A DNA stretch of 64,000 nucleotides, from contig JANFOG010000004.1 of NCBI GenBank assembly GCA_024336345.1, positions 2,170,001 to 2,234,000 on the forward strand. Direction: 5' to 3'. Made by a program: the position numbers and the translations under genes. The notes under the pieces were generated by a model, which did not search any database, had not been told where the DNA came from, and saw nothing but the letters and a program-made list of their open reading frames with translations. The stretch comes from Mariannaea sp. PMI_226 (lineage: Eukaryota; Ascomycota; Sordariomycetes; Hypocreales; Nectriaceae). This document shows, piece after piece, positions 37,584 to 48,988 of this stretch. Within the stretch, counting starts at the first letter, position 1, and every line of letters starts with the position of its first letter.

Positions 37584-38167
37584 TTCCCCCTCCTTCAGAG
37601 GGACCAAAGGTCAATTTGCTGTGTCCTGTCCACGGCCCCGTTTGGACGGGGATTGGGGGCAATCTGGGACTCTCGCCGACGGGTCATGACAACCCTTCGC
37701 AAACGAAAGATTTTCAAAACTGGCATGACGGCTCTCGTGGCCAGCATCGAGGCGCCACATACGTCCCCGTCCGTCCCTTATCCACCGCCCGGGTCGGGTC
37801 CGCCGCAGGGTACATTATCACCAATATCCCCCGGGTTCGCTGTGACAGCAAGTGACTTTTTGACTTCACCCTCGTCTTGTCTTCCGTTGTCAACAAATCA
37901 ATTCCCTTTCCTGCCTTCACTCCCACCTTGATCCTACTTTCGCTTTTGATCTTCGCTCCCGCCTTGATCCTGTCCCGTCTTTGATATCCTGTCCTTGCCC
38001 GTGTCAAACTTTCGCCCCGCTTACACCCCCCTCCAGGGTCCCCCATCAAAGCCTCCTCCGTGCATCATCACAGTTGCCGCCCTCCGTTTTTACAAACAAC
38101 AACTCATATCAGTCCATCCGCTGAACATCATCTCATCATATATCAACCCCCTTTGTACCCTTTGCAG

Positions 38168-38631
38168 TATAAAGAGCCTTATCTCCCAACCATCAACAAC
38201 CATCGTCTTCTCGCATCACCCTTCAGACTTGCTTCACTACTTCAAAGAAACGCCGACCCTTCTTGTCCATATTCTTAACTCTATTGCAACTAACCATCCT
38301 GGTTGCCAACTATTAGTTGACCTGGTCTACAATCACGGCACCTCAGCTCCTCACTCTACCATTCCTACCTGTAAGTACCCTAACCCCCCCCCTCCTCCAA
38401 GAAGCCCGAACTTCGACACGCTTAGGCCAGTCGTAGTTGATGGTGTGGGAGACTTCTGTGATCTGCAGAGCTAAGTCTGAGTGTGTAGCCAAACGACTCC
38501 TCCTTACAAACGGACCAGATCCTGTAAGAGATTGACAAGTGCACTCTGACAGGACACACCACAAGCACAGGACCAAGATCTCCCTTCAACCCACTATTAA
38601 AACAGCCTTCATCGTGGCGTCGAACGACAAG
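38168..38631 (+). promoter_or_regulatory. TATA box and spliced, ATG-free 5' leader of the 49-aa Cys-rich gene
   Basis: TATAAA at 38168-38173 is followed by CT/CA-rich sequence. A strong donor (GTAAGT) at 38371 and an acceptor (TCTGCAG) ending at 38468 define a likely 98-nt leader intron. Reading from the TATA box to 38631 without that intron, there is no ATG at all, so the codon at 38632 would be the first start in the mRNA. The intron itself contains an ATG, so retention would place an upstream start in the leader. Transcription is inferred, not observed. Confidence 0.55.
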
Positions 38632-38781
38632 ATGGCCAATGCTTGTGCGCATCAATTTCAACTCATTAAGTCTGACAATACCCTGATCCAGTGGGTTTGC
38701 CAACACTGCCGCTCAGGACCACATTGGATGATTTATGAGTGTGTCTACTGCAAGCTGCACTTATGCCGAGCGTGCACCTAA
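38632..38781 (+). CDS. 49-residue Cys/His-rich putative zinc-binding microprotein
   Basis: The ATG context is ACAAGATGG, a good fungal start. The product has four regularly spaced potential ligand pairs: Cys5-x-His7, Cys23-x2-Cys26, Cys37-x2-Cys40 and Cys45-x2-Cys48, with an extra His31 in SGPHW. This pattern could hold two zinc ions in a cross-brace or tandem knuckle. Between the pairs are aromatic residues (Trp21, Trp32, Tyr35, Tyr39), as expected of a compact zinc-folded domain. There is no signal peptide or membrane segment. I do not assign it to a named family. Its promoter and leader are described separately. The nearest genes are more than 5 kb away. The function is unknown; protein or RNA binding would fit such a fold. 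Confidence 0.65.
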   Translation: MANACAHQFQLIKSDNTLIQWVCQHCRSGPHWMIYECVYCKLHLCRACT

Positions 38782-41390
38782 GCGACCTAATGAGGCTGCG
38801 GTGGTGTTTAGCGTGTAAGATATGTGTCACTGGTGTCTGGCGTGGGGTTGGGGAGTATGGGAGAGCGTGAGTGCACGCACACTGATCAAGTGTAAGTGAA
38901 AATTGAGCAGATCTAGACTATTGGTCCAATCTTGTCTTCGCTCGCGTATTCACATGAAGTTGCATGGCCTGACTGACATGACACCAGACTCACAAAACGC
39001 GAAAGGGAGAGGGATTGAATCCCATGAAAAAGATTCCGCATTACCTTATTGCAGGGTAAAAGGCTGGGTCATCACATCAGGGCTTGAATTGCGCTTGACA
39101 TGGCTTCTGGGGACTGGCTCCCCGGCAAGTCATCCTCTTGCAGCTGCATGAGGCACGCCCGTATTCACATTAGATGTGCTGGCGACAACCAGTCTTCTAC
39201 TCTGTCTGTCTCTCTGCTTTTCTTTTCGTTTTCTTTCTCTCTTTCATTTTTTTTTTTTTGGCGTTCTTCTGATGATTTATGCCGCGTCTTTGCTGGACTT
39301 TGCTGGAGATACCTAGCGCTGTTTATCTACAAACAAGGAACGAGTGAAAGAAAGGGGGACTCACAAGCACCGCTGTAAGCATGAGCATCATCGACAACGT
39401 CGCCCCCATACTTGCCGGACAAAGCAAGTGGAGAGGTGGACTGTCCAACAGCGCGTCAAACACATTGGATGGCACACCGTCAAGTTTTACGGCCTTCCTT
39501 GAGGGTGTAGCACCCTGCACAATCCACGTGGGAGGCTCCAGTTCGAGGAACCCTATTGGGGAATTGTGCGTCACTAGCAACCCCCCGTCCATTCTCCAAA
39601 GCCCGGGGTGCCAGCTTTTGGACATGCCGAGACAGTGGTCAAAGGGTTTTCTCAGGGCTTCCTCGGATCCCAAAAAGGTGAATTGCAGGAGGGAGCCCCT
39701 GGCCAATGCCTCATTGCTTGCCCAACGCCAGGTGCAAGTTTGTCCGCAGTTACACCTTGTCACAGTCTTACTGACCCGTCTTGGGCCAATCATGGTGTGA
39801 TTTGGGTGTTCAGGACCGCCGGGGACGGCTCAATCGCGGCCGGTCCGCGATTCCTTTTTTATTGTCCTATTTCAGTTACATTGCTTTTGGGGATTTTTGG
39901 GCTTCATTTCCTCAGTTTTCTGGTACGGAAAAAAAAAACGGGATTTTGCGTCTGAGTCGATTTCCTTTTACGGACTGTTTTCTCCCCCTTACCTTGCTTG
40001 GTCAGAAGCAGGAGAAAAAAAAACGAGTTTCAGTCGACGGGATTGCTTTTCTGGGTTCACGGGGAAAAAAGGAAAAAAAAAAAGTGTTGGGGAACAATTT
40101 GGCGTTTCACAATAGACTACCTACTACAGCTTGAGATGGATTTATTCTTCTGGCTTTATGGGCTTCACAAGCAATCAATAACGAAAGGGAACGAGACAAT
40201 GAAAAGAAAAAAGAGAAAAAAAAAAAAAGTGTCAATTAGATTTCAGGATTGAGTAAAAGGGAAGATGCAAATATGGTTGATAGCTTTGCACAATGTTCAT
40301 GTCATTTCAGCTACCGTCAACCACAATAGTTTGAAATGTCGCTGTCCAAGTCCCTCGTTGCCTCCCTCCAATTGCGTGGGTAGGGTAGTTCGTTCACCAT
40401 GCTATGGGTCAGAGCGGCCATTTTTGGTAATTACGTATCCCCTCATTCCCTACCTTACTGTACCTACCTGCGTATGCGTATGATAGTCTGTAACTGGGTT
40501 CAAGGGATAAAAGATAGGTTGAATCCTCGGGAACACTTGAACATATCCCGCGAGCAGTTATCGAAAAATGCATGCAAGTAGTAAGGCTGTGATTGGAGCG
40601 GTGTCCAGAAGCCTGTGTATCCGGAGGAGTCCAAAAACCGCTCTAATTATCTACCCTGGCCGCCCTTTCGTTGTCCTTACCTCCCCGCCCACCGTCTCTG
40701 GTGGTCTAGCAGGGACGAAGATCTTCATGACTCGGAAAACTTGAAAAGGGTCGTAAGCACGAGACGGGGGACGAAAAGTACTGAGCTGATGAAGTCGGTG
40801 AAGCAAACACAGGACAGAGAGTAAGTATCAGGAATTCTCTTACGCTACTGACATCGGGGCGATTTTTATAATATTTACTAGGGCACGGGTTAATATTGAC
40901 AACGGTTTTTAACTGATTTCTTTCAAAAACTTGAGGGTAGCCAACAGTGTATTGATGATTTATTAGAGCACTGCAGGCAAGGAGGAAGCAGGAGGAAAGG
41001 GAAAAGCGTTCGAAATTGGCGAATGGTGATGGGTGGGGATTTTTTTTTTCTTTTGGGGCTTGTAGCCACGGTAGCTGCAGTAGCAGTACCTGCCTACCTG
41101 CATACCTACTTGCTACCTTACCTACTACTCCGTACTGCTACTGAGGATCCAGTCGCAAGTCTGAGCCTGGGCTTCCTGTAATCTCCTGTTGACCGAAGGT
41201 AGCGAGCTTGGTACTTTGTGATCTGTATAGATCATGGTACAGGTAATTTATTGAACCGCCAGAACAAGCTGTTGAATCACTCACAAGCAAGCTCTTGACC
41301 TAATTGGAGCGGAAGACGGGGCGGTTTCATTGCTGTTGCTGTCCTTGTCGTCGCCATCTCCAATCATCACTATCGTTGTTGTGGTTGCCG

Positions 41391-41441
41391 TTACTGTTAC
41401 TGTTACTGTTACTGTTACGGTCGCTGCTGCTGCTGCTGCTG
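41391..41441. repeat. (TTACTG)n hexamer array followed by (GCT)n
   Basis: Nearly five TTACTG units (41391-41419) are followed within a few bases by about six GCT units (41424-41441). Frames crossing it (41304-41546, 41330-41563, 41281-41463) encode only simple repeats, so it is most likely non-coding. Confidence 0.85.
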
Positions 41442-41824
41442 TTGGCGTTGTACACGGACACAACAGTCGTCATCGTTGTCGACTCCTTCTTTCGGAAAGG
41501 TGGCTTGCACCCAGCCCGTCTCTTCTTAGTCCGCTGCCTACCATAGTCGATCAACAAAAATAGCTGAGGCATTGTCTTGTACATGCTCAAACACGCACAC
41601 ACGACTACTTGCCGACCCAAATCTCCCCTCCAGTAAAAAGTTCCCGTACTTCGTACCGGAGAAATTGTTCCAAGTACATTCTCTTGGTAGGTAGGTACCG
41701 TCCACTATCTCTCCTCCCCTCTACTTACTTAGGTACTAAGCATGTACCTACAGGACAGCACCTACTAGGCACAACCCAGCACCTTTTCTCTCGTTTTCTT
41801 CTTCTTCCCTTTTTCTTCTTCTTC

Positions 41825-41849
41825 TTTTTTTTTTTTTTTTTTTTTTTTT
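41825..41849. repeat. Poly-T tract of about 25 nt
   Basis: A homopolymer run preceded by TTC repeats in the gene-poor region. Confidence 0.9.
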
Positions 41850-43547
41850 GGCCCACACATGACCTCTACAAGGACATGGCTTCCATGCCGGGCCGTCGGA
41901 ACTACGAATGACCGTTTCTGCATCGTTAGTCTCTCTGAGCTCACCTCGTTAGACGGCTCGGGCATACATATGCCCTGGTCTATGGTCTTGAAGGTATGCC
42001 CTTCTGGTCAGATCATGATTTCATGACTGGCATCATGGTTTCCCATCCCCCTCCATGCGCTTTGCAATAGCCCTGTTACGTCTCGTCACCCTGTCCATCT
42101 TCACTGTCGTCATCCATCATATCATCTATCACCACGTGCAACTTGTTGAGCCTGCGTAGTGCGAAGCTGAAGTGAAAGCTGAGGGAGGAGATTGCGCGTG
42201 GAGACTATTCTCGGTTCCTGCTCGGTCGTGCTCGGCCATGCTCGCGCCGTATCGCATAAATACAAGTCTCACATCAAACAAGCCTCGTGTTTGCCTATAT
42301 TGGCGTACTGGTTTGTAGTCGATTTTGTGTGGCTTTCTCCCCGACACCCCCCCTTCGTAACGCCCCTTACCCCCCTTGACTCAGAAGGAGGAAAAAAAAA
42401 AAAGCAGTGTGGGAAAATCATCACTCTCACATTTCACCCTGGCCTGATCTAACTTGGCCACCTCGCTGATTGCTGATCGACCAGGGGGGCCCTCCTTGTT
42501 AGCGCGCTGTTCCAGCTTCTTTCGCGCAGTAGGGCACCGAAAAAAGGTCGATCCCAAGACAACGAGCAAGGATGAGGCTAATTAGCGGCAGTCCTGCGTT
42601 ACACTACCCGGCGCGGCATGGTCTCCAACCAAAAAAACGCAGACGACGTCAAAGGGGTAGGGGTTCCGCAGAAGACACCTCCCCCGGGGCAGCCTGAGGC
42701 ACGAGCGTCACAGTGGAGACACCTCGGGCCAGATTATCGAAGCCAGAAGCCTTCCAGAAGAAACATCCAACGTTCCCCTCCTTTCCCACACACCGTAAAT
42801 TGGTTGTTCCGCCCCGTCAGTAGCCGGTGGTGGTGGCCGCCTCGTTCGACACCATCTTACGATATAGCTCCATGCCTTCATAGGAAAAGCACAGACGACT
42901 ATTTTTATTAATAAGGTACCTAGGCATAAATGACTGAGACATTGAAACCATTGCTACCGCAACAGATCCTGTCGTGACAAACTATAACGGTTGCAAATCA
43001 CAAACGACACTCCCATGTAACAAAGAATGGGAAACAGCCCCTAAAGGCACAGCCAAGATCTGCCATTGTGAAATGTGGCGAGTTTCCTACTCTACGCTGT
43101 CGAACTATTCGCTGGTGCTTCAGATACCCGACCTCTAGATCACGGCTTCGCAGTTGAGCAAGGACAAGACAATCGCAAACATCTCTTCACAGACGCCATG
43201 TTGCTTGAAATGCATTACCTGACTGACTGACTGGTTGGTCATAACTGTTACTGCGACTGTCCCACTAAATCATCCCGCACCTCCAATACTAGTCAGATCA
43301 CATACTGGCTCTCCCGCTCCAACTTGCATTATTGCTCCTTCCTAAGGATTCTCGACGACGATCTAGAAATCACGGAGTACAGACTGGTCACTCAAACTCA
43401 CACCCCCCCACCAAGGCCGAGCTCCTTCCCTCCCGACGCCCAGTTAAACAACTCCCTCGGGTGAGAAAACCCGAAGTCTCCATCGCAGCATTGACCTCTC
43501 TGCTCCCCGCATACCAACGCGAGACGGGTTGTGATAATAACTCAAGC

Positions 43548-43901
43548 TTAGGCCTCACTACGACAAGGCCTGAGCTTGTCTCGCATCGTTCGTTCTGTTC
43601 GGTGTATAGGATCCGATGCTGCATGACACCTCAGTGGGTTCAGTCCCCCAGTTTCATTTCTTCTGCCTCGACGGTCGATCTGTAGGGATGCGACGTTGCA
43701 GGAGCAATCCAATCCGTTGGTGAGGCCCAATTTCGGCGCGAGTGCGGTCAGTGAATCAAATGCAGTCACAGTCTGAGCAACAATTCTAGATGCCACACCG
43801 AATGTCACTGCCCGCTGCCTGGCGGCTGCTTCATTGACTTCCCCACGCTTAAACTCCGATGCGTCTCCTTTCGTCTCTGACTTCTTGTTGCCTCCGGTCA
43901 T
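43548..43901 (-). CDS. Doubtful small ORF (hypothetical)
   Basis: A 117-codon frame with a true ATG at 43901. The first 70 residues look protein-like: a charged start (TGGNKKSETKGDASEFKRGE) then an Ala/Val-rich amphipathic part. The rest overlaps a plus-strand frame (43332-43685) and looks random. No family is recognised. It lies between the gene-poor region and the MOSC gene. It may be spurious. Confidence 0.18.
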   Translation of the reverse strand: MTGGNKKSETKGDASEFKRGEVNEAAARQRAVTFGVASRIVAQTVTAFDSLTALAPKLGLTNGLDCSCNVASLQIDRRGRRNETGGLNPLRCHAASDPIHRTERTMRDKLRPCRSEA

Positions 43902-44376
43902 ACTACTAGTGTTGCAGGACTTTGTGTTAGCGGCGATTATGAGATCGATACCGTTCCGTGTTGGCGGTAGTGGCGCGAATACATTGGATCAAGCTTCGGT
44001 GTCATTCGTTTTCGGACTCTGAGTAATTGCTGAAACCGGTCGAATGATGAATCATGAGGACGCATCATGACTGCGTTGGACAGACGTCAGAAGTAGCCAG
44101 AACGATGCATATTACATGAAAGACGAGGTTAGCGAAACCGCAATTGATTGGACGAATTTTCCTCAGTATGGTCCTCCAGGAACCCTGGAAGATGAAGAAA
44201 ATTGATCCGCTCCTCTGTCATTGTGTCACAAATGTGGAACGTTACTGGAAATCACCTTGGAAAATCTTGTGGCAGTAACAGGTGGGCATTCATTGGCAGA
44301 TCGTTCAAACCACCTGACGCAACTTGGTCTCAAGCTAGAATGGTTATGATATTTGAAAAAGGTGAAGGTAATGCTG

Positions 44377-45474
44377 CTACGACACAATCTGATAATATCT
44401 TGCAGCACGAGGATCCGTCAAGGGCCAATCCCAAATATCTCGCTTGGTAGTTCTCTCAGTAACCTTAACATCATCGCCGACTGATACTCTGTTGTCTTTG
44501 TTTGAGCCGCCAGTAAAGAAGCCATACCGGCCAAAGACTGGGGAGTACTTGGCTCCAGCGTCGACTCTTCTGTCTGACATGAGCTTCTTCAAGACTGTGC
44601 CACGTTCTCCTTCTGCAGTACGGCCGGTGTCGTAGTCAACGTTCAACGAGGTGCATCGGTTGCAGTTCTTGGTAAGAGTCAGCTTATATTCTCCTTTGAT
44701 AGAGAGCTCCCTCCAGAAGTCTTCGTCCCACTCAATTTCGCCATCGACGACGACATTCGGACGGAATGCGTCCATGCCAAGTTCACTACCGGCCAATCGA
44801 GCAGACACGTTTTCAAGCGACTTCTCGGTAGTGACGAGGAACGGCGCGCAGTCCGTAAAGGTCAACCAATCCTCCTCGTCATCAGCTTGACCCCCCATCA
44901 CATGGCTTGCCATCGAAGCAAACCATGACTTGGGGGCTGGCTGAGACTTCGGCGAGAACGAACCTAGCACCGGCCGCTTGCCGTCACCAATATATATGAG
45001 TGCAACATCAAAGCCGAAGCAGGCGGAGAACCACGTATCATAAGTTTCTCCCATGCGATATGCAGCCACCAGACTCTGATGGAGATTGACGTCAGCAGTA
45101 TCAAGGACCTTGATATCTGGCTCAAGGGGGACCTCCAGCACTTTCCTCTGCTCGGGTGCTGAAGGAACGAGGGGCTGCTCTGGGATCAGGTATCGGACCC
45201 GAATGGAATCCCCGACGATCTCCTGAGCAAAGAGACTACATTCGGGATACCGTGCCAGCTGCATCTTACTCAGATGTCCAGATTCTTCGACTTTACAAAG
45301 CATGAAGCGACGATCATGCTGGATGCCTTGAGGACACAGCTCGGCGGAATCGAGCTGGACACCTCGGATTCCTTTGATGGGGTAAACCCAAAGCTGGTTT
45401 GGTTACTCTCAACTGGACGGCTTCTAAGGGACTGATGTCTGCATTGGCATATCCCTTACCTCAGTGATCTTCAT
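44377..45474 (-). CDS. MOSC-domain protein, mARC/YcbX-like molybdenum cofactor enzyme
   Basis: Two exons: a tiny first exon 45474-45460 (MKITE) and 45393-44377, giving 343 residues. The N-terminal MOSC beta-barrel is recognised by LWVYPIKGIRGVQLDSAEL..G..HDRRFMLC. The MOSC core includes FRPNVVVDGE...WDEDFW, and the segment with NCNRCTSLNVDYDTG supplies the Cys that in mARC-type proteins coordinates molybdenum. The phrase KYSPVFGRYGFF..GDDVKVTER closes the domain. There is no ferredoxin domain, so reduction would need partner proteins (cytochrome b5 and its reductase in known systems). The likely role is reduction of N-hydroxylated compounds; the substrate is unknown. The gene is divergent from an MFS exporter with a 940 bp shared upstream region. 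Confidence 0.9.
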
Positions 45475-46414
45475 TATTTCCTGGTAATCAATACCGTTAT
45501 CCCACTCGGCTTCAGTATGTCAGCTTTCTGTAAGGTGCTGTATTTAGAAATTCAAGATGACCATATGATGGGCTGGCGGGGTTGATTGATAATCTACTTC
45601 TGTGCGGGCAGTATGTTGGCTTCACGTTATGCGGTGCTCGGAGTAGATTTTGCCCCACCGCATCGTCGGGAGTGACGCCGGTTCCGAGACTTCGGGATGA
45701 CGAAATACTCTGTAAGCTGGAGATCCGAGACCAAAGGCCCTAAAATGCCACGGATATCCGGAAATATAGTGTCTTGATGAGGTTCGCTATCTAGCAGGGA
45801 TATACGGACATCCAATGGACAGGGATGAACTGCTTTCGGCAAAATTTTTCCCAACTGTCCTTGAGCCATGCTCAATGGAGAAATATTATTACAATTCATT
45901 CTGAGAGAGTAGAAAGAGTGAAGTAGAACACCCCGCTTGGCCTGTTGAGAATGAATTCCTCGCTCAGATGGCAGTGGTAGCTTTGAAGCTGTAAGTCGGG
46001 GCATCAAATGTCGGCTGCCTGAAAGGTCTTAAACTACCAATTTAGATCCCTGGTTCGTTTGCGTGGTCCCTGAAAGTAACCACACCACTTATATCCGTAC
46101 ATACGATCGATTGCATCTGCCAAATGGCAACTAGAAGCTCACCCAGGCCTAAGTCCGGGAGTGTGAGCGTGTATCCGGGACAGCATCCACAGTGGATCTT
46201 TCACAACTTTTCGCGATCGCCCTTTATGGTATATAGATGGGTCTGATGGGACGATGCAATTTTCAATTTTCGCTTTGCTCGATAAATTGAGAGCTTCGAT
46301 CCGCGATCTTGGCGTCTCCGGCCGGCTCTTGAGCGATTCTTCGTCTTGGCATTCTTTCTTTGCAGCAGCGCACTCTCACGACGATAACCCGTTGGGTGCA
46401 AACTATAAGCAGTC
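45475..46414. other. Shared upstream region of the MOSC and MFS genes
   Basis: 940 bp between divergent starts. A minus-strand frame at 45627-46007 (126 codons) has no recognised domain and I treat it as chance. The last 150 bp before the MFS ATG are moderately CT-rich. Confidence 0.55.
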
Positions 46415-48548
46415 ATGGCTGACGATAAACCGGCCGAACCAGCGTTGGTGAAGGACATTGATGGGGCCCCCACTCCCCAGGCGACAATATCTCAACCCCG
46501 TGTTGACTCGGATGCTGATATTGAGGGCAACGGAGGCGAAGATAGCGCTACATTGAAGAGAAAGATGAAGGCCTCCAAGACTGGGCAGCGACCCGAATGC
46601 TTCAGGACCACGGTCCAGGAGGTCTTGTTCGTCTTCATGGCTACCATTGGCCTGGCCACCAGCACCTTCTTGACTGGCACCACCATCATCGTTACAGCTG
46701 CCATTGGAAAGGACTTGGGCATGTCACAAGGCCAGATTACATGGACTGCTGCTGCACCTACGTGAGAAAAAAAAGAACATCCCCTTATCCCGACTCGCAT
46801 TTGTCTGCAGTCGGTATTTTATCACGGGCACTAACACGTACTCTCTTAGTCTGACTGCCGGTGCTTTCCAGCTCGCCCTTGGTCAGCTAGCTGATTTGCT
46901 AGGTCGCAAGGCCATGTTTCTATTCGGCATGGGCTGCTTTAGCATCTGCTCCCTGATCGCGGCGTTCGCGCAGAACCCTTTCTGGGCAGACATTCTCTGT
47001 GGCATCCTAGGCCTCGCCTCGGCCATGGTCGTGCCTCCGGCCATTGGCATTCTAGGTGCTGCCTACAGCGTGCCTTCGCGGCGGAAGAACTGGGCCTTTG
47101 CCGCCTTTTCTGCGGGAAATCCTCTTGGCTTCGCTATGGGCAGTATAGCTGGCGGTATTGCCGCACGTATATTCGACTGGCGTGCGAGCTTTATTCTCCT
47201 CGCTATTATCTGGGCTGTAATGGCAGTTGCGTCGATATGGGTTGTGCCTGGCAACGTCGAGGCCTTTGAGCCTGCGCCATTCAAGGAGAGACTCAAGATT
47301 GCTTTGGAGCAGTTTGACTTGGTTGGGACTATGCTCACCGTGCTCGGTGTTGGTTTGCTCACTGCGGCTTTGACGTAAGTAATTCCAATTCTTTATGCTC
47401 CCCTATCATCCTTTACCCTCTATTTTTCTTTCTTCTTGGTCTCGTTCCTTATCCACTAACACACAAGGCCAGGCTGGGACCCTCGGATGGTTGGAAGACT
47501 GGCCACGTGATTGCCATGCTCATCGTGGGCTTTGCGCTGCTGGTTGCATTTATCTTCTGGGAGAGCTACTGGGAGCATCCTCTCATGCCTCTTCACATTT
47601 GGAGGGATAAGACCTTTTGTCTGGTAAGTTCATCCATCCGCGTATCCTTTCTCAACGTCAAGGATGTCAAAATCCCTCCATGACGAGGAAACCGTGACGC
47701 TGACGAAGTATGTGCATGGTATATAGCTTGTTGCAGTGGTACTTTTTGGTATCATGTCATTCAACTCTTCTAATTTTTGGCTGGCCCTATTCATGCAAGA
47801 GATCTGGAGCTATGATGCACTCAAGGTGGCCGTTCATTTGCTGCCGCAGGTCATTGCGGGCATTATCTGGAACGTTGTGGCAGCGAGTATTCTCCACAAG
47901 GTCAATAACACCATAATTACAGGAGTTGCTGCTCTGGCGTACCTTGGCGCCAATCTGCTGCTCACCTTTCAAAAAGCGCACACGACATATTGGGCGTTCA
48001 TCTTTCCATCGCTGATCGCCAACGTAATTGGTGCTGACTTCCAATTCAACGTTGCTAACGTATGTGTCATGCCCCTCCTCCTCTCTCCCTTCCTTCTAGG
48101 GGATGCCCCGCTGTGCATGCCAAAGGCAAGGTGTGTGCTAACTTGGATGTAGATGTATGTCATGCAAGCTCTCCCTACCCACCAGCAGTCTCTCGCTGGC
48201 GGTATTTTCAACATGCTCATTCGTCTCGGGTCTACCATTTCTTTGGGCATCTCAACTGCCGTATACAGCTCTGTGAAGGAAGCCCAGGGTCGCGATGGTG
48301 ACGAGAACACCCCCTTCAGGATGGCCTACTTCGTGTCTGTCGGCCTCGCGGCCTTAGGGTTCCTGTTCGTTCCGTTTTTGCGCATAGGAACCCAAGGAAA
48401 CTCGCCGGACGAGACCGATGTAGCCAAGGCCGGCCTTGTGAAGGAATTGCCGAAGGACAATGGGGTCCTGGACGAGACGCCGGCGAGTTGGGAAAAGGAA
48501 GATGAGGAGAGAAGAACGATTACAGGTAGTGATTCTGAAAAACAATAG
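46415..48548 (+). CDS. MFS multidrug exporter, DHA2 type (14 TM)
   Basis: Five exons (46415-46761, 46850-47374, 47473-47623, 47727-48059, 48153-48548) encode 583 residues. A hydrophilic N-terminal tail of about 65 residues precedes TM1 (VLFVFMATIGLATSTFL). Motif A appears between TM2 and TM3 as GQLADLLGRK, and the TM5 region has GNPLGFAMGSIAGG, close to the antiporter motif C of drug/H+ exporters. A charged linker (EAFEPAPFKERLKIALEQF) is followed by further TM segments, consistent with 14 in total. The C-terminus is Asp/Glu/Lys-rich. Proton-driven efflux of toxic or secondary metabolites is the family function; the substrate is unknown. There is no biosynthetic cluster beside it. Confidence 0.93.
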
Positions 48549-48988
48549 CCCTTCAAGGAGGGGACTCGGATACTTTACGGCTTGAAATACTTCAAGAGGG
48601 TATCAAAATTAAAATGGACATACAATAGGGGAAATGGAGTTCGGGGACAGGAATCTGACCTTGGTTGGGGTCATGATATATCACGAAAGCGGACACGATC
48701 GACATTTCATAACAACGGGGTTAAAAAGCATAGGCGCGTTTAGCGATTTACCATTAATTCTTAAAATAAATTAATTCAGGTTTTTTTTGTAATATCTTTT
48801 AATTCAACATTCTGCCAAATGAAGGCAAGATGACGAGTACATGGAGGTGAAAACAGAAATGCTATGGACTTTGGCAAAACCGAATCTCGTCGGGGAGTGC
48901 TGATGCGGATTAATCCTCCCCGCAAAGTAGGAGGATTTATGGGTTCAGGGTACGATTATTAATATATATATGTATATATTTGGTGTAC
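48549..48988. other. Convergent 3' region between the MFS and carbonic anhydrase genes
   Basis: 440 bp, A/T-rich, with an (AT)n stretch near 48961-48979 next to the carbonic anhydrase stop. No gene. Confidence 0.6.

Larger units (their letters stand above)
30495..38160. other. Gene-poor region, left part (7.7 kb)
   Basis: No conserved protein segment is recognised on either strand. Open frames such as 31937-32353 (minus), 32156-32569 (plus), 33217-33642 (plus) and three mutually overlapping minus frames at 33244-33961 lack domains and reflect strand-biased composition (G-rich plus strand at about 31-34.5 kb). Visible elements are a perfect palindrome (31804-31817), GTAC-GAA-GTAC elements (32074-32084, 33120-33130), a GA run (about 33446-33462), a degenerate GATTGCG repeat (36234-36291) and a 21-nt poly-C tract (37563-37583). 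Confidence 0.55.
38782..44376. other. Gene-poor region, right part (5.6 kb)
   Basis: No recognised gene. Overlapping opposite frames at 39323-39793 (minus) and 39381-39800 (plus) have no domain. Low-complexity elements are poly-T near 39248 and 41041, A-rich tracts at 40015-40085 and 40208-40229, a TTACTG hexamer array plus GCT array (41391-41441), a poly-T run of 25 nt (41825-41849) and many TACCTACC-like motifs at 41075-41140 and 41685-41770. A GTAC-TTC-GTAC element lies at 41646-41656. Confidence 0.55.

Noticed and set aside
39323..39800. Opposing frames of 156 (minus) and 139 (plus) codons
   Set aside because: They overlap almost completely on opposite strands, have no recognisable motif and no clear promoter.
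41281..41620. Repeat-encoded frames around the TTACTG/GCT array
   Set aside because: The translations are simple Ser/Asn, Val/Thr or Leu runs produced by microsatellites in every frame.
45627..46007. Minus-strand frame of 126 codons between MOSC and MFS
   Set aside because: No recognised motif; the position fits promoter DNA of the divergent pair.
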